64,000 nucleotides of DNA from Cellulomonas fulva (lineage in GTDB: Bacteria; Actinomycetota; Actinomycetes; Actinomycetales; Cellulomonadaceae). Within the stretch, counting starts at the first letter, position 1; every line of letters starts with the position of its first letter. The stretch covers positions 124,001 through 188,000 of the forward strand of contig NZ_JAHBOH010000002.1 of NCBI RefSeq assembly GCF_018531375.1, given 5' to 3'. This document shows positions 8,671 through 20,839 of this stretch, one piece after another. The translations under genes were made by a program, and so were the position numbers. The notes beneath the pieces were generated by a model that had not been told where the DNA came from, made no database searches, and saw nothing but the letters and a program-made list of their open reading frames with translations.

Positions 8671-9633
8671 ATGCTCCGACGCGTCACGGCCGTGCTGCTG
8701 CCCGACACCTCCCCGTTCGAGCTCGGGGTCGCCTGCGAGGTCTTCGGGATCGACCGCACCGATACCGGGGGACCGGGCTTCGACTTCCGGGTGTGCGCGC
8801 TCGAGCCCGGGGTCGTGCCCACCAAGACCGGGTTCAGCCTGCTCGTCGAGCACGACCTGTCCGCGACCCTCGACGCCGACCTCGTCGTGGTCCCCGCCTA
8901 CGGCCTGCGGCCCGCACCCGTGCCCGAGCCGGTGCTCGCGGCCCTGCGCGCGGCCCACGAGCGCGGCGCGTGGATCCTGAGCATCTGCAGCGGCGCCTAC
9001 GCGCTCGGCGAGGCCGGCCTGCTCGACGGCCGGGCGTGCACCACGCACTGGATGCACGCCGCGGACCTCGCGCAGCGGTTCCCCGCGGCGCGCGTGGACC
9101 CGTCGGTGCTCTACGTCGACGCGGACCGCGTGCTCACGAGCGCCGGGACCGCCGCGGGCATCGACGCGAGCCTCTACCTGGTGCGCCGCGAGCTCGGTGC
9201 GGCGGCCGCGGCGGTGATCGCGCGGCGCATGGTGGTGCCGCCGCACCGGGACGGCGGGCAGGCACAGTACGTGGACACCCCGCTGCCGTGCGACGCGGAC
9301 ACGCTCGCGCCGCTGCTCGCCTGGCTCGTCGAGCACCTCGAGGAGGAGCACACGGTGCCGGACCTGGCGGCCCGCGCGCTCATGTCCGAGCGCACGTTCG
9401 CGCGTCGGTTCCGCGCGGAGACCGGCACCACGCCCGCGGCCTGGCTCACCCGGCAGCGGCTGGTGCGGGCCCAGGAGCTGCTGGAGCGCACCGACGTGGG
9501 GGTCGACGAGGTGGCCCGCCGCAGCGGCTTCGGCACGGCGGCCGTGCTCCGGCACCACTTCGCGCGCACGCTCGGCACCAGCCCGCAGGCCTACCGCCGC
9601 ACCTTCGCCCCCCGCGAGCCGGCCCCGGTCTGA
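8671..9633 (+). CDS. GlxA/FtrA-type AraC family transcriptional regulator with DJ-1/PfpI domain
   Basis: 320 residues. Residues about 1-180 form a class I glutamine amidotransferase-like (DJ-1/PfpI) sensor domain, with PFELGVACEVFG at the start and the nucleophile elbow region ILSICSGAYALGEAGLLDG. The C-terminal 100 residues are an AraC HTH pair: SERTFARRFRAETGTTPAAWL and VDEVARRSGFGTAAVLRHHF. It is likely a ligand-sensing activator; the ligand is unknown. ATG 8671 has GAGG about 10 bases upstream. Confidence 0.92.
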   Translation: MLRRVTAVLLPDTSPFELGVACEVFGIDRTDTGGPGFDFRVCALEPGVVPTKTGFSLLVEHDLSATLDADLVVVPAYGLRPAPVPEPVLAALRAAHERGAWILSICSGAYALGEAGLLDGRACTTHWMHAADLAQRFPAARVDPSVLYVDADRVLTSAGTAAGIDASLYLVRRELGAAAAAVIARRMVVPPHRDGGQAQYVDTPLPCDADTLAPLLAWLVEHLEEEHTVPDLAARALMSERTFARRFRAETGTTPAAWLTRQRLVRAQELLERTDVGVDEVARRSGFGTAAVLRHHFARTLGTSPQAYRRTFAPREPAPV

Positions 9634-9646
9634 GGCCCGGAACACC

Positions 9647-9716
9647 GCGAGGACGCCGGTTCTCCCCGAGCGCGTCGGAAGGATCCGACGTGCTGGGCGG
9701 GAACCGACGTCCTCGC
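9647..9716. terminator. Long two-tier hairpin between convergent genes
   Basis: An outer stem GCGAGGACG(C/T)CGGTTC pairs 9647-9662 with 9701-9716 with one mismatch, and an inner stem CGTCGGA/TCCGACG lies around 9673-9690. The 70-bp structure separates the regulator gene ending at 9633 from kgd ending at 9733 and probably terminates both. Confidence 0.75.
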
Positions 9717-9732
9717 GGGCGTGGCGGGTGGG

Positions 9733-12700
9733 TCAGCGGGCGAAGGCCTCGGTCAGGAGGTCGGCCTGCTGAGCCTGGTGCTTCTTGGCCGTCCCCGCGG
9801 CCGGCGACGCCGACTCCGGGCGCGACACGACGCGCAGCGTGCGCCCGAGCAGCTGCGGCACGTGCAGCGACAGGTACGACCACGGGCCCTGGTTGTGCGG
9901 CTCGTCCTGCACCCACACGAGCTCGGCGCCGTCGAACGGTGCGAGCGCCGCCTGGAACGCCTCGGCGTCGAGCGGGTAGAGCTGCTCGAGCCGCACGATC
10001 GCGGTGTGCTCGTCGCCCGACTTCACGCGCTGCGCGAGCAGGTCCCAGTAGACCTTGCCGGAGCAGAGCAGGACGCGGTCGACCTGGCCGGCCTTGGCCT
10101 CCGCGAGCTCGTCGCGCAGGACCGGCTGCCACGTGCCGGTGGTGAAGTCCTCCACCGCCGACGACGCGGCCTTGAGCCGGAGCATCGACTTCGGGGTGAA
10201 GACGACGAGCGGCTTGCGGGGCCGGGCGTACGCCTGACGGCGCAGCAGGTGGAAGTACGACGCGGGCGTCGACGGCTGCGCGATCACCATGTTGTCCTGC
10301 GCGGCCATCTGCAGGAACCGCTCGATGCGGGCCGACGAGTGGTCCGGCCCCTGGCCCTCGTAGCCGTGGGGGAGGAGCAGCACCACGGAGGAGCGCTGCG
10401 CCCACTTCTGCTCGGCGGAGGAGATGAACTCGTCGATGATCGTCTGGGCGCCGTTGACGAAGTCGCCGAACTGCGCCTCCCAGAGCACCAGCGCGTCCGG
10501 CCGCTCCACCGAGTAGCCGTACTCGAACCCGAGGCACGCGTACTCGGACAGCGAGGAGTCGTAGATCCAGAACTTCGCCTGGTCGCCCGAGAGGTAGAGC
10601 AGCGGCGTCCACTCGGCGCCCGTCTCCCGGTCGTGCAGCACCGCGTGGCGCTGGACGAAGGTGCCGCGGCGCGAGTCCTGGCCGGCGAGGCGCACGGGCG
10701 TGCCCTCGACGAGCAGCGAGCCGAACGCGAGCAGCTCGCCGAAGCCCCAGTCGATCCCGCCCTCGCGGGACATCGCCTCGCGCTTGTCGAGCAGCTGCTG
10801 CAGCTTCGGGTGGACCGTGAAGCCCTCGGGCGGCCGCACCTGGGCCTTGCCGATGCGCTCGAGCACGGACGCCGGCACGGCGGTCTTCCAGCCGACCATC
10901 ACGCCCGCGTCCTCGAGCTGCGACTCCGGCCGCTCCAGCCCGGCGACGGACTCGGCGTCCGCCGTCGGCTGCGCCCAGCCGTCCTCCCGGGTCTCGGCGA
11001 ACACGCGCTCGAGCTGCGACTGGTAGTCGCGCAGGGCCTGCTCGGCTTCCTCGATCGTGATGTCGCCGCGCGCGACCAGGGTCTCGGTGTAGAGCTTGCG
11101 CACCGAACGCTTGGCCTCGATCAGGTTGTACATGAGCGGCTGCGTCATCGACGGGTCGTCGCCCTCGTTGTGGCCGCGGCGGCGGTAGCACAGCAGGTCG
11201 ATGATGACGTCGCGGTCGAACTGCTCGCGGTACTCGAACGCGAGCTCGGCCGCGCGGACCACGGCCTCCGGGTCGTCGCCGTTCACGTGGAAGATCGGCA
11301 CCTGCAGGCCCTTGGCGACGTCGGTCGCGTACTGCGACGAGCGCGACGACGAGGGACCGGTGGTGAAGCCGACCTGGTTGTTGATGATCACGTGGATGGT
11401 GCCGCCGGTGCGGTACCCGCGCAGCTGCGCCAGGTTGAGCGTCTCGAACACCACGCCCTGGCCGGCGAACGCCGCGTCGCCGTGGATCAGCACGGGCAGC
11501 ACGGAGAAGCCGTCGCCGCCCAGGTCGATCCGGTCCTGCTTGGCGCGCACGATCCCCTCGAGGACCGGGTCGACGGCCTCGAGGTGCGACGGGTTGGCCG
11601 CGAGGTACACCTTGGTCGTCGCGCCCGACTCGGCGGTGAACAGGCCCTCGGTGCCCAGGTGGTACTTGACGTCGCCGGAGCCCTGCACGGACTTCGGGTC
11701 GGCGTTGCCCTCGAACTCGCTGAAGATCTGGGCGTAGGACTTGCCGGCGATGTTGGCCAGGACGTTGAGCCGGCCGCGGTGGGCCATGCCGATGCCGACC
11801 TCGTCGAGGCCGTTGTTGGCGGCCTTGGACAGGATCGCGTCGAGCAGCGGGATGACGGACTCGCCGCCCTCGAGCGAGAACCGCTTCTGGCCCACGTACT
11901 TGGTCTGCAGGAACGTCTCGAACGCCTCGGCGGCGTTGAGCCGGCGCAGGATCCGCAGCTGGTCCTCCCGCGGCGTCCGGGCCCAGCCGGACTCGAGCCG
12001 CTCGGCCAGCCAGCGCCGCTGGCGCGGGTCCTGCAGGTGCATGTACTCGATGCCGGTGGTCCGGCAGTAGGAGTCGCGCAGCAGGCCCAGCACGTCGCGC
12101 AGCGTCGCGCGCGACTTGCCCGTGAACCCGCCGGTCGGGAACGGCCGGTCCAGGTCCCACAGCGTCAGGCCGTGGTTCTGGATGTCGAGGTCCGGGTGCT
12201 TGCGCTGGCGGTAGGCGAGCGGGTCGGTGTCCGCCATGAGGTGCCCGCGCGAGCGGTAGGCGTGGATGAGCTCGGCGATGCGGGCGGGCTTGATCGCCTC
12301 CGCCTCGGGGTCGCTCGAGCTGTCGCGCACCCAGCGCACCGGCTCGTACGGCACGCGCAGCGCGGCGAAGACGCGGTCGTAGAAGCCGTCCTCGCCCAGC
12401 AGCTTGGCGCCCAGGATCCGCAGGAAGTCACCCGACTGCGCGCCCTGGATGATCCGGTGGTCGTACGTGCTGGTGATCGTCAGGACGCGCGAGACGCCCA
12501 TCTTGTTCAGGCGGTCCTCGGACGTGCCGGCGAACTCGGCCGGGTAGTCCATCGCGCCGACGCCGACGATCGTGCCCTGGCCCTGCATGAGGCGCGGCAC
12601 GGAGTGCACGGTGCCGATGGTGCCGGGGTTGGTGAGCGAGATCGTCGTCCCCGCGAAGTCCTCGACCGTGAGCTTCCCGCCGCGGGCGCGCCGCACCACG

Positions 12701-13578
12701 TCCTCGTACGCCGACCAGAACTGCGCGAAGTCGAGCGTCTCGGCCTTCTTGATCGACGGCACCAGGAGCTGGCGGGTGCCGTCCGGCTTGGCCAGGTCGA
12801 TCGCGAGGCCCAGGTTGACGTGCGCCGGCTGCATGATGCCGGGCTTGCCGTCGACGAGCGTGTACGCCGCGTTCATGGCGGGCATGTCCGCCAGCGCCTC
12901 GACGATCGCGTAGCCGATGAGGTGGGTGAACGAGATCTTCCCGCCCCGGCCGCGCTTGAGGTGGTTGTTCACGACGATGCGGTTGTCGACCATGAGCTTG
13001 GCCGGCACCGCGCGCACCGAGGTGGCCGTCGGGACCTCGAGCGAGGACTCCATGTTGGTGACGACGCGCGCCGCGGGTCCGCGCAGCTTCTGCACGTCGT
13101 CGGTCGCCGCGGTGTCGTCGGGCTGGTTCGAGCGCTGCGCGACCGCCGCGTACGGCGCGGTGGCCGGCTGCGCCGTCGCCACCACGGGCGAGACGGCGGG
13201 GCCGTCCGTGCTCGGCGTCCCGGGGGCGACGGGTGCGGTGGCGGGCGTGGACGACGAGGCCGCGGGAGCCACGGCCTGCGCCGTGGGCGCGGGGCCCATG
13301 GCCTGGGCGCGCTCCGTGGGCGTGCTCGGGGCGGGCCGCGACGCGGCGGCCTGCGGCGCGGACCCGGCGGACGCCGGCGCGCTCGCCGGGGCCGGGGCGG
13401 CGGCGCCGTTCGTGGACGCACCGTCGCTCTCCGTGCGCTTGTAGCCCTCGAAGAAGTCCCACCACGCGGGGTCGACCGCGTCCTTGTCCTTCAGGTACTG
13501 CTCGTACAACTCGTCCACGAGCCATTCGTTCGCGCCGAAGACGGCGCGGACCGAGTCAGGCTCAGCCTTCTGGGACAC
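9733..13578 (-). CDS. kgd: Multifunctional 2-oxoglutarate decarboxylase/dehydrogenase E1-E2 (Kgd)
   Basis: This is the actinobacterial fused 2-oxoglutarate enzyme, which decarboxylates 2-oxoglutarate with thiamine diphosphate and feeds succinyl transfer in the TCA cycle. The 1281-residue product has an E1 N-terminal helix ([20 protein letters not shown]), a long Ala/Pro linker (about 50-165), an E2 acyltransferase domain (about 165-400, with [16 protein letters not shown] near 372), an E1 thiamine-binding domain ([14 protein letters not shown] near 700, NNQVGFTT) and a transketolase-like C-terminal domain (about 940-1280). GTG 13578 places the conserved N-terminus at residue 1. Kgd is usually controlled by the FHA protein GarA/OdhI, which is not in this window. 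Confidence 0.96.
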   Translation of the reverse strand: MSQKAEPDSVRAVFGANEWLVDELYEQYLKDKDAVDPAWWDFFEGYKRTESDGASTNGAAAPAPASAPASAGSAPQAAASRPAPSTPTERAQAMGPAPTAQAVAPAASSSTPATAPVAPGTPSTDGPAVSPVVATAQPATAPYAAVAQRSNQPDDTAATDDVQKLRGPAARVVTNMESSLEVPTATSVRAVPAKLMVDNRIVVNNHLKRGRGGKISFTHLIGYAIVEALADMPAMNAAYTLVDGKPGIMQPAHVNLGLAIDLAKPDGTRQLLVPSIKKAETLDFAQFWSAYEDVVRRARGGKLTVEDFAGTTISLTNPGTIGTVHSVPRLMQGQGTIVGVGAMDYPAEFAGTSEDRLNKMGVSRVLTITSTYDHRIIQGAQSGDFLRILGAKLLGEDGFYDRVFAALRVPYEPVRWVRDSSSDPEAEAIKPARIAELIHAYRSRGHLMADTDPLAYRQRKHPDLDIQNHGLTLWDLDRPFPTGGFTGKSRATLRDVLGLLRDSYCRTTGIEYMHLQDPRQRRWLAERLESGWARTPREDQLRILRRLNAAEAFETFLQTKYVGQKRFSLEGGESVIPLLDAILSKAANNGLDEVGIGMAHRGRLNVLANIAGKSYAQIFSEFEGNADPKSVQGSGDVKYHLGTEGLFTAESGATTKVYLAANPSHLEAVDPVLEGIVRAKQDRIDLGGDGFSVLPVLIHGDAAFAGQGVVFETLNLAQLRGYRTGGTIHVIINNQVGFTTGPSSSRSSQYATDVAKGLQVPIFHVNGDDPEAVVRAAELAFEYREQFDRDVIIDLLCYRRRGHNEGDDPSMTQPLMYNLIEAKRSVRKLYTETLVARGDITIEEAEQALRDYQSQLERVFAETREDGWAQPTADAESVAGLERPESQLEDAGVMVGWKTAVPASVLERIGKAQVRPPEGFTVHPKLQQLLDKREAMSREGGIDWGFGELLAFGSLLVEGTPVRLAGQDSRRGTFVQRHAVLHDRETGAEWTPLLYLSGDQAKFWIYDSSLSEYACLGFEYGYSVERPDALVLWEAQFGDFVNGAQTIIDEFISSAEQKWAQRSSVVLLLPHGYEGQGPDHSSARIERFLQMAAQDNMVIAQPSTPASYFHLLRRQAYARPRKPLVVFTPKSMLRLKAASSAVEDFTTGTWQPVLRDELAEAKAGQVDRVLLCSGKVYWDLLAQRVKSGDEHTAIVRLEQLYPLDAEAFQAALAPFDGAELVWVQDEPHNQGPWSYLSLHVPQLLGRTLRVVSRPESASPAAGTAKKHQAQQADLLTEAFAR

Positions 13579-13994
13579 GCGAGGATCGCCCACTTCCGCT
13601 GCGGTCTGCGAGGACCGCGTCGTTGCCGGTTCTGATGTCCCAACCCTACGGCCTCCGGGACCTTCGGCCCGTGCGGGGCGGCTCCCGTCGGACGGTCGTC
13701 CCCGGGCTCTCCACGAGGCCCTCACCTGCGGGTCAACGGCGGGCAAGACAACGTTGTCCCGATGGGCAAGTCCGCCTCAGGCGGCGGTGATCTGGGCCGG
13801 GGACCGGTCGCCGTTGGTTCGGCTGGGCTCACGTCCAGGTCACCGGCGGTCCGCATCACGCGAACGGGTGAACCGCGCCACGTCCACCCCGGGCCGTCTC
13901 ACGATGCGGTCCCGTCGTGGTCGCACGGTGTCCCGCGCCTCCGCGCCTCCGCGCCCCCCAGCCCGACGACGACGGCCCGGGGCCGTCGCGCACG
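13579..13994. other. 416-bp intergenic region with a 12-bp palindrome
   Basis: No supported gene lies here. It contains the upstream region of kgd. GACAACGTTGTC at 13747-13758 is a perfect 12-bp palindrome with a central CG, a shape typical of LacI-family operators. It lies about 170 bp before the kgd start. No matching regulator is nearby, so the assignment is a guess. Confidence 0.4.
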
Positions 13995-14800
13995 TCACGT
14001 GATGTCGCGGCGCAGGGTCGTGAACCGTCCGACGAGCGCGAGCACCAGGACGTAGCCGAGCAGCACCAGCAGCCCCTGCCACCAGGACAGCAGCGTGCCC
14101 ATGCCGGAGGCTGCGTAGAACGACCCGCCGGAGATCGCCTCGCCCGCCGCGCCCGGGAGGAACGACGCGACATCGGCGCCCCACGACGTCATGCCCAGCA
14201 CGACGCGCGCGATCGGCTCGACGAACTGCGTGAACGCGAGCGCGATCACGACGATCGCGACCTGGCTGGTGATGACGGTGCCGAGCGCGACGCCCAGCAG
14301 CGACCACACCGCGAGGGCGAGCGCGGAGAGCCCGAGCGTGCGCCAGGTCGACGCCTCGCCCAGGAACGTCGGCTCGCCCAGCAGGCCGAGGACGCCCGCG
14401 CCGGCGGCCACGCACGCGACCGTGCCGACGACGCCGAAGACGAGGCCGAGCAGCCCGCCGGACGCGAGCTTGGCGAGCAGCACCACCGTCCGCCGCGGCT
14501 CGGCGAGCAGGGTCGGCGTGATCGTCTTGTGCCGGAACTCCGACGAGAAGGACATGCCGCCGACGATGAGCGGGAACACGTAGCCGAACGAGACGGCGAT
14601 CGTGTAGACGGTGCGCACGACCTCCTGCGGCGAGACGACCACGGCGTCGTCGGAGGCTCCCGTCGTGGCGGTGCCCTGGCTCAGCGCCCAGCCCAGCCCC
14701 GCGGCCAGGAACGCCATGTAGACGGCCATGGCCGCCAGCAGGATCCACCACAGGCGCGTCGTGACGAGCTTGCGGTACTCGGTGACCATCGCGGCGCCCA

Positions 14801-14801
<1 letters not shown>
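13995..14801 (-). CDS. ABC-2 type transporter permease
   Basis: A 268-residue integral membrane protein with about six membrane helices. It starts with the ABC-2 hallmark VTEYRKLVTTRLWWILLAAM, has an FSSEFRHKTITPTLL element after helix 2 and ends GRFTTLRRDIT. It overlaps the ATPase gene upstream by one base (ATGA). Together they form an exporter; the substrate is unknown, and drug or lipid export is usual for this class. Confidence 0.92.
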
Positions 14802-15814
<1,013 letters not shown>

Positions 15815-15856
15815 GGCACACGACCCTAACCAGAGCGGGCGCCGGTGCGGGCCGGT

Positions 15857-16957
15857 TCAGGGCCGCGGGAAGACCGGTCGCATCGACGCGGGCGGGGTGA
15901 ACAGGGGCAGCGTGACGCGCATCGTGCATCCCTCGGGCACGTCCGCGACCTCGATCCGGCCGCCGTGGAGCTCGACCGCCCAGCGCACGATCGCCAGGCC
16001 CAGCCCCGTGCCGCCGGTCGAGACCTGCCCGGTGGTCGCGGGGGTGTTCCCGCGCACGAACCGCTCGAACACGTGCGCGCGCTGCTCGGGCCGGATCCCC
16101 GGCCCGTGGTCCACCACGTCGATCCGCACGTCGGGTCCGACGCGCGAGGCCTCGAGGCGCACCTCGTCGTCGTCCGGGGAGTGGCGCACCGCGTTGTGCA
16201 GGAGGTTGGCGACCACCTGGTGCAGACGCTCGGGGTCGCCCGGCACCGTGAGGTCCGGGGGCTCGACGACCACGGGGAACCGCAGGCGCTTGGCGGCGCC
16301 GACGAGCATCGCGCCCTCGGCCGCCTCCTGCAGGAAGTCCGCGAGCCGGATCTGCGTGACCTCGAGCGGCACGTCCCCGGCCTCGAGCCGGGACAGGTCG
16401 AGCAGGTACGCGACGAGGCGGCCCAGGCGCTCGGTCTGCGCGAGCGCCGCCTCCATGGTCGCCGGGTCCGGGTCCGTGACGCCGTCGACCACGTTCTCGA
16501 GCTGCGCCTGCAGCGCCGTCACCGGGGTGCGCAGCTCGTGCGAGACGTTCGCGATGAGCTCGCGCCGGAACGCGTCGGACTGCTCGAGGTCGTCGGACAT
16601 CGTGTTGAACGCCTCGGCCAGCTGGCCGACCTCGTCGTTGCTGGTCGCGCGCACGCGCAGCGAGTAGTCGCCCCCGGCCATGCGCCGGGCGGCGAACGTC
16701 ATCTCCCGCAGCGGCGAGGTCATGCCGCGCGCCAGGATCTGCGTGAGCACCAGCGAGATGATGATCGCGAGCGGGAAGGTGCGCGACGGGCCGAGCTTGT
16801 AGGACAGGCCCAGCCACGTGATGAAGGACGCCATGGTCACGGTGGCCGCGACCAGGACGCCGAGCTTGATCTTGATCGAGCGGAACCGGTCGAGCGGGCG
16901 CAGGTCCGGCAGCCGCGACCGGACGGGCTCGCCGCGGACGTGCCGGGGGACGGTCAC
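15857..16957 (-). CDS. Sensor histidine kinase (HAMP-HisKA-HATPase)
   Basis: 366 residues. Two membrane helices (about 31-51 and 61-80) are separated by only about 10 residues, so it has no real extracellular sensor domain. HAMP follows (about 78-130), then HisKA with phospho-acceptor H140 in NVSHELRTPV, then HATPase boxes N (NLLHNAVRHS), G1 (DHGPGI) and G2 (GTGLGLAIV). It lies 25 bp after its response regulator. The short loop suggests sensing inside the membrane, as in intramembrane-sensing kinases that control ABC exporters. Confidence 0.94.
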   Translation of the reverse strand: MTVPRHVRGEPVRSRLPDLRPLDRFRSIKIKLGVLVAATVTMASFITWLGLSYKLGPSRTFPLAIIISLVLTQILARGMTSPLREMTFAARRMAGGDYSLRVRATSNDEVGQLAEAFNTMSDDLEQSDAFRRELIANVSHELRTPVTALQAQLENVVDGVTDPDPATMEAALAQTERLGRLVAYLLDLSRLEAGDVPLEVTQIRLADFLQEAAEGAMLVGAAKRLRFPVVVEPPDLTVPGDPERLHQVVANLLHNAVRHSPDDDEVRLEASRVGPDVRIDVVDHGPGIRPEQRAHVFERFVRGNTPATTGQVSTGGTGLGLAIVRWAVELHGGRIEVADVPEGCTMRVTLPLFTPPASMRPVFPRP

Positions 16958-16982
16958 GGGTTCCTCCCACCGGCGCGCCGGG

Positions 16983-17750
<768 letters not shown>

Positions 17751-18067
17751 GGTCCCAATGTGGCACAACCGGGACCCGACGGCCGGGAGGCGACCCGGAC
17801 CGCGGCGGGCGCAGCGGCGTCCACAGGCACGGCACGTGCTCGTGCCGCACCCGGGCACCGCCCGTAGGATGTGCCCACCATGAGCAGCTCAAGTAGCTGC
17901 CGGCGTCCCGCCCGGACCGGTGCCCACGCACCGGGGACCGGGCCCGACCAGGCCGGCCCCCACCTGAGACCCCGTGCTGCGCACGCGCCGCACCCCACCG
18001 TCCGCCGTCCGCGCGGCCTCCTGTCGGCAGGTCCGACGAGCGCCGCGGCCGGCCCGAGCGGTCCCGC
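17751..18067. other. Divergent intergenic region with possible leader ORF
   Basis: This 317-bp region carries the upstream sequences of the response regulator (minus) and the CorC-type gene (plus). An ATG at 17880 opens a 64-codon Pro/Ser/Ala-rich frame that ends at 18074, overlapping the start of the next gene at 18068. It could be a coupled leader peptide, but its composition is biased and no conserved motif is visible. Confidence 0.3.
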
Positions 18068-19438
18068 ATGCTGACCGAGTGGCTGCTCGTCGGCCTCGGC
18101 GTGCTGCTGACACTGGGTACCGCCGTGTTCGTCGCCGGCGAGTTCTCCCTGGTGACCCTCGACCCGGGCGTGGTCGAGCGGCAGACGGCGCCCGACGACC
18201 GCCGCGGCCAGTCGGTGATCAAGTCCCTGCGCCGCCTGTCGACCGAGCTCTCGGGTGCGCAGGTGGGCATCACCGCGACCACGGTCCTGCTCGGCTACAC
18301 CACCCAGCCCGCCGTGCAGCGGCTGGTCGCGCAGTGGCTGGGGGACGGCGCGCTGAGCGAGACCGCGGCCACCGCGATCGCCGTGGTGCTGGCGATCGTG
18401 CTGGTCAACGGCTTCTCGATGCTGGTCGGCGAGCTCATCCCCAAGAACTTCGCGATCGCGCACCCCATCGGCACCGCGCGCGTCGTCGCGCCGCTGCAGC
18501 GGGGCTTCACCACCGGGCTGCTGCCGGTGATCGGCTTCTTCAACGGGAGCGCCAACTGGCTGCTGCGCCGCGTCGGCGTCGAGCCGCGGGAGGAGCTGGC
18601 CGGCGGTCGCTCGCCGCAGGAGCTCGCCGCCCTGGTGCGGCGCTCGGCGGAGGTCGGCACGCTCGACGAGTCCACCGCGACGCTGCTCACCAACTCCCTG
18701 GACTTCGGCGGGCTCACCGCCGTCGACGTCATGACGGACCGGCAGCGCATGGTGGCCGTGCGGCGTGAGGACCGCGCGTCCGACGTCGTCGCGCTGGCCC
18801 GGCGGACCGGGCACTCGCGGTTCCCCGTGGTGGGGGAGGGCAGCGACGACATCGTGGGGCTGGTGCACCTGCGCCGCGCGATCCAGGTGCCGTACGAGCG
18901 GCGTGGCGACGTCCCCGCGGCGGCGCTGATGGACGAGGCCCCGCGCGTGCCGGAGACGGTGCACCTGGGCCCGCTGCTGGTCGAGCTGCGCGCGTACGGG
19001 ATGCAGATGGCCGTCGTCGTCGACGAGTACGGCGGCACGTCCGGCGTGGTGACGCTCGAGGACGTGGTGGAGGAGCTGGTCGGGGACGTGGCCGACGAGC
19101 ACGACCGGCGGCGCGCGAGCGTCGCCCGGGCGGCCGACGGCACGTGGCACCTGCCGGGTGTGGTCCGGCCCGACGAGCTGCGCGAGCAGACCGGGCTCGT
19201 CGTCCCCGAGGACGGGCCGTACGAGACGCTCGGCGGCCTCGTGATGGCGCGCCTCGGCCGGATCCCCGCCGCGGGCGACGTGGTCGAGCTGCCCGGCGTG
19301 CGGATCGAGGTCGAGCGGATGGCCGGCCGTCGCGTGGAGCGGGTGCGCGTGGCCGAGACCGAGCAGGACGACGCCGAGGGGGCGGGCCGCGACGGCCGAC
19401 CGGACGCGCGTGACGAGCGACGGGGGGCGCGCCGGTGA
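18068..19438 (+). CDS. CNNM/CorC family transporter-like protein (DUF21-CBS-CorC_HlyC)
   Basis: 456 residues. The DUF21 membrane domain (about 1-200, opening LLVGLGVLLTLGTAVFVAGEFSLV) has about four helices and LVGELIPKNFAIAHP. It is followed by two CBS domains (about 210-345, with FPVVGEGSDDIVGLVHL and VVVDEYGGTSGVVTLEDVVE) and a CorC_HlyC domain (about 360-440). Such proteins act in Mg/Co efflux or membrane homeostasis. The stop overlaps the start of a paralogue (GTGA). Confidence 0.93.
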   Translation: MLTEWLLVGLGVLLTLGTAVFVAGEFSLVTLDPGVVERQTAPDDRRGQSVIKSLRRLSTELSGAQVGITATTVLLGYTTQPAVQRLVAQWLGDGALSETAATAIAVVLAIVLVNGFSMLVGELIPKNFAIAHPIGTARVVAPLQRGFTTGLLPVIGFFNGSANWLLRRVGVEPREELAGGRSPQELAALVRRSAEVGTLDESTATLLTNSLDFGGLTAVDVMTDRQRMVAVRREDRASDVVALARRTGHSRFPVVGEGSDDIVGLVHLRRAIQVPYERRGDVPAAALMDEAPRVPETVHLGPLLVELRAYGMQMAVVVDEYGGTSGVVTLEDVVEELVGDVADEHDRRRASVARAADGTWHLPGVVRPDELREQTGLVVPEDGPYETLGGLVMARLGRIPAAGDVVELPGVRIEVERMAGRRVERVRVAETEQDDAEGAGRDGRPDARDERRGARR

Positions 19439-20478
19439 ACAGCACCACCGCACTCGTCCTGGCCGTGCTGCTGCTGGCCGCCAACGCGTTCTTCGTCGGG
19501 GCCGAGTTCGCGATCATCTCCGCGCGGCGCTCGTCGATCGAGCCGCGCGCGGAGGCGGGCGACCGCCGGGCGCGCACGGTCCTGTGGGCCATGGAGAACG
19601 TCTCGCTGATGCTCGCGTGCGCGCAGCTCGGCATCACGGTGTGCTCGACGAGCCTCGGCGTGGTCGCCGAGCCGGCGATCGCGCACCTCATCGAGGACCC
19701 GCTGCACGCGGTCGGCGTCCCGGACTCGTGGACGCACCCGATCGCCTTCGTGGTCGCCCTGCTGATCGTCGTCTACCTGCACGTGGTGCTGGGCGAGATG
19801 GTGCCCAAGAACCTCGCGGTCTCGGGCCCGGACCGGGCCGTGCTGCTGTTCGGTCCGCCGCTCGTCGTCGTCGCCCGTGTGGTGCGCCCCGTGATCGTGG
19901 CGCTCAACTGGCTCGCGAACCACGCCCTGCGCGCCGCGGGCGTCGAGCCCAAGGACGAGGTCGCTTCGGCGTTCACCGCGCAGGAGGTGCAGTCGATCGT
20001 CGAGCGCTCGCAGGCGGAGGGGCTGCTCGAGGACGACCAGGGCCTGCTCACGGGCGCCCTGGAGTTCTCCGACCGCCTGGCGCGCGACGTCATGGTCGCG
20101 TCCGACGCGCTCGTCACCCTCGACCCGGGCGCCACGCCCGCGGGTGTGGAGCACCTGGTCGCGCGCACGGGGTTCTCGCGGTTCCCGGTGGCCGACGAGG
20201 CGGGCGGGGTCGTCGGGTACCTCCACCTCAAGGACGTCCTGTACGCCGAGCACGACGAGCGCGACGTCCCGGTCCCGCCGTGGCGCGTCCGGCAGCTCGC
20301 CGTGGTCGCACCGGACGACGAGGTCGAGGAGACGCTGGCCGCGATGCAGCGCTCCGGCGCGCACCTGGCCCGCGTGGACGACGACGGGCGCACGGTGGGC
20401 GTGGTGTTCCTGGAGGACATCCTCGAGGAGCTCGTCGGCGAGGTGCGCGACGCCATGCAGCGAGGACCTCAGGCCTAG
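19435..20478 (+). CDS. CNNM family protein (DUF21-CBS, lacks CorC_HlyC domain)
   Basis: This is a 347-residue paralogue of the preceding gene, started by GTG inside its stop codon. The DUF21 domain (FFVGAEFAIISARRSSIEP, VVLGEMVPKNLAVS) and a CBS pair (FPVADEAGGVVGYLHLKDV and VGVVFLEDILEELVGEVRD) are present. The protein ends there, without the C-terminal CorC_HlyC domain. The two probably form a hetero-oligomer (inference from coupling). Confidence 0.92.
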   Translation: MNSTTALVLAVLLLAANAFFVGAEFAIISARRSSIEPRAEAGDRRARTVLWAMENVSLMLACAQLGITVCSTSLGVVAEPAIAHLIEDPLHAVGVPDSWTHPIAFVVALLIVVYLHVVLGEMVPKNLAVSGPDRAVLLFGPPLVVVARVVRPVIVALNWLANHALRAAGVEPKDEVASAFTAQEVQSIVERSQAEGLLEDDQGLLTGALEFSDRLARDVMVASDALVTLDPGATPAGVEHLVARTGFSRFPVADEAGGVVGYLHLKDVLYAEHDERDVPVPPWRVRQLAVVAPDDEVEETLAAMQRSGAHLARVDDDGRTVGVVFLEDILEELVGEVRDAMQRGPQA

Positions 20479-20683
20479 GGGACGGTCCGATGCCCGCGTG
20501 GCACGAAACCTTCACAACTGGGCCGGTGACCTGCAAGAGCGCGGCTTTTGACCGGAATCGTTCGGCGTGTCGGCGGGTGAACCTGGGGTGGCATCCGGGT
20601 GAACCGGCGTGTCGCCCGGCGTGTCGGCGCGCGCCGGCCGGCGGTGCGGATCTCGCGGACGGTCTGGACATTCGTCCAGGGGC

Positions 20684-20803
20684 TTGGAAGCGTGCTCACG
20701 AGCCGTTATGGTTTCGTGATCGCCGACGACGATGCGGCCCCTGCACCACCGCGCATCGGGTCGGCGAAGCGACGGACGAGAGCAGCCCCTGGCCCTCGTC
20801 CGT
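20684..20803 (+). promoter_or_regulatory. Sigma-70 type promoter and structured leader of the peptidase gene
   Basis: TTGGAA at 20684-20689 and TATGGT at 20707-20712, 17 bases apart, make a plausible housekeeping promoter. The transcript would have a leader of about 120 nt, including a 9-bp perfect hairpin (20772-20780 with 20795-20803) shortly before the GGAGGT at 20831. The rest of the 20479-20839 gap shows no gene. I could not match the leader to a known riboswitch class. Confidence 0.45.
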
Positions 20804-20839
20804 GCCCGAGTCCGTTGGTCGACCGTGCGAGGAGGTGCT

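Noticed and set aside
9446..13635. Very long open frames antisense to or out of frame with kgd (up to about 1300 codons)
   Set aside because: Products are Arg/Gly/His-rich with no motifs; these are normal artefacts of very high GC, and kgd is certain.
20713..20839. c-di-AMP (ydaO/yuaA) riboswitch before the peptidase gene
   Set aside because: The gene type and leader length fit, but I could not find the conserved ydaO sequence blocks; only a simple hairpin is supported.
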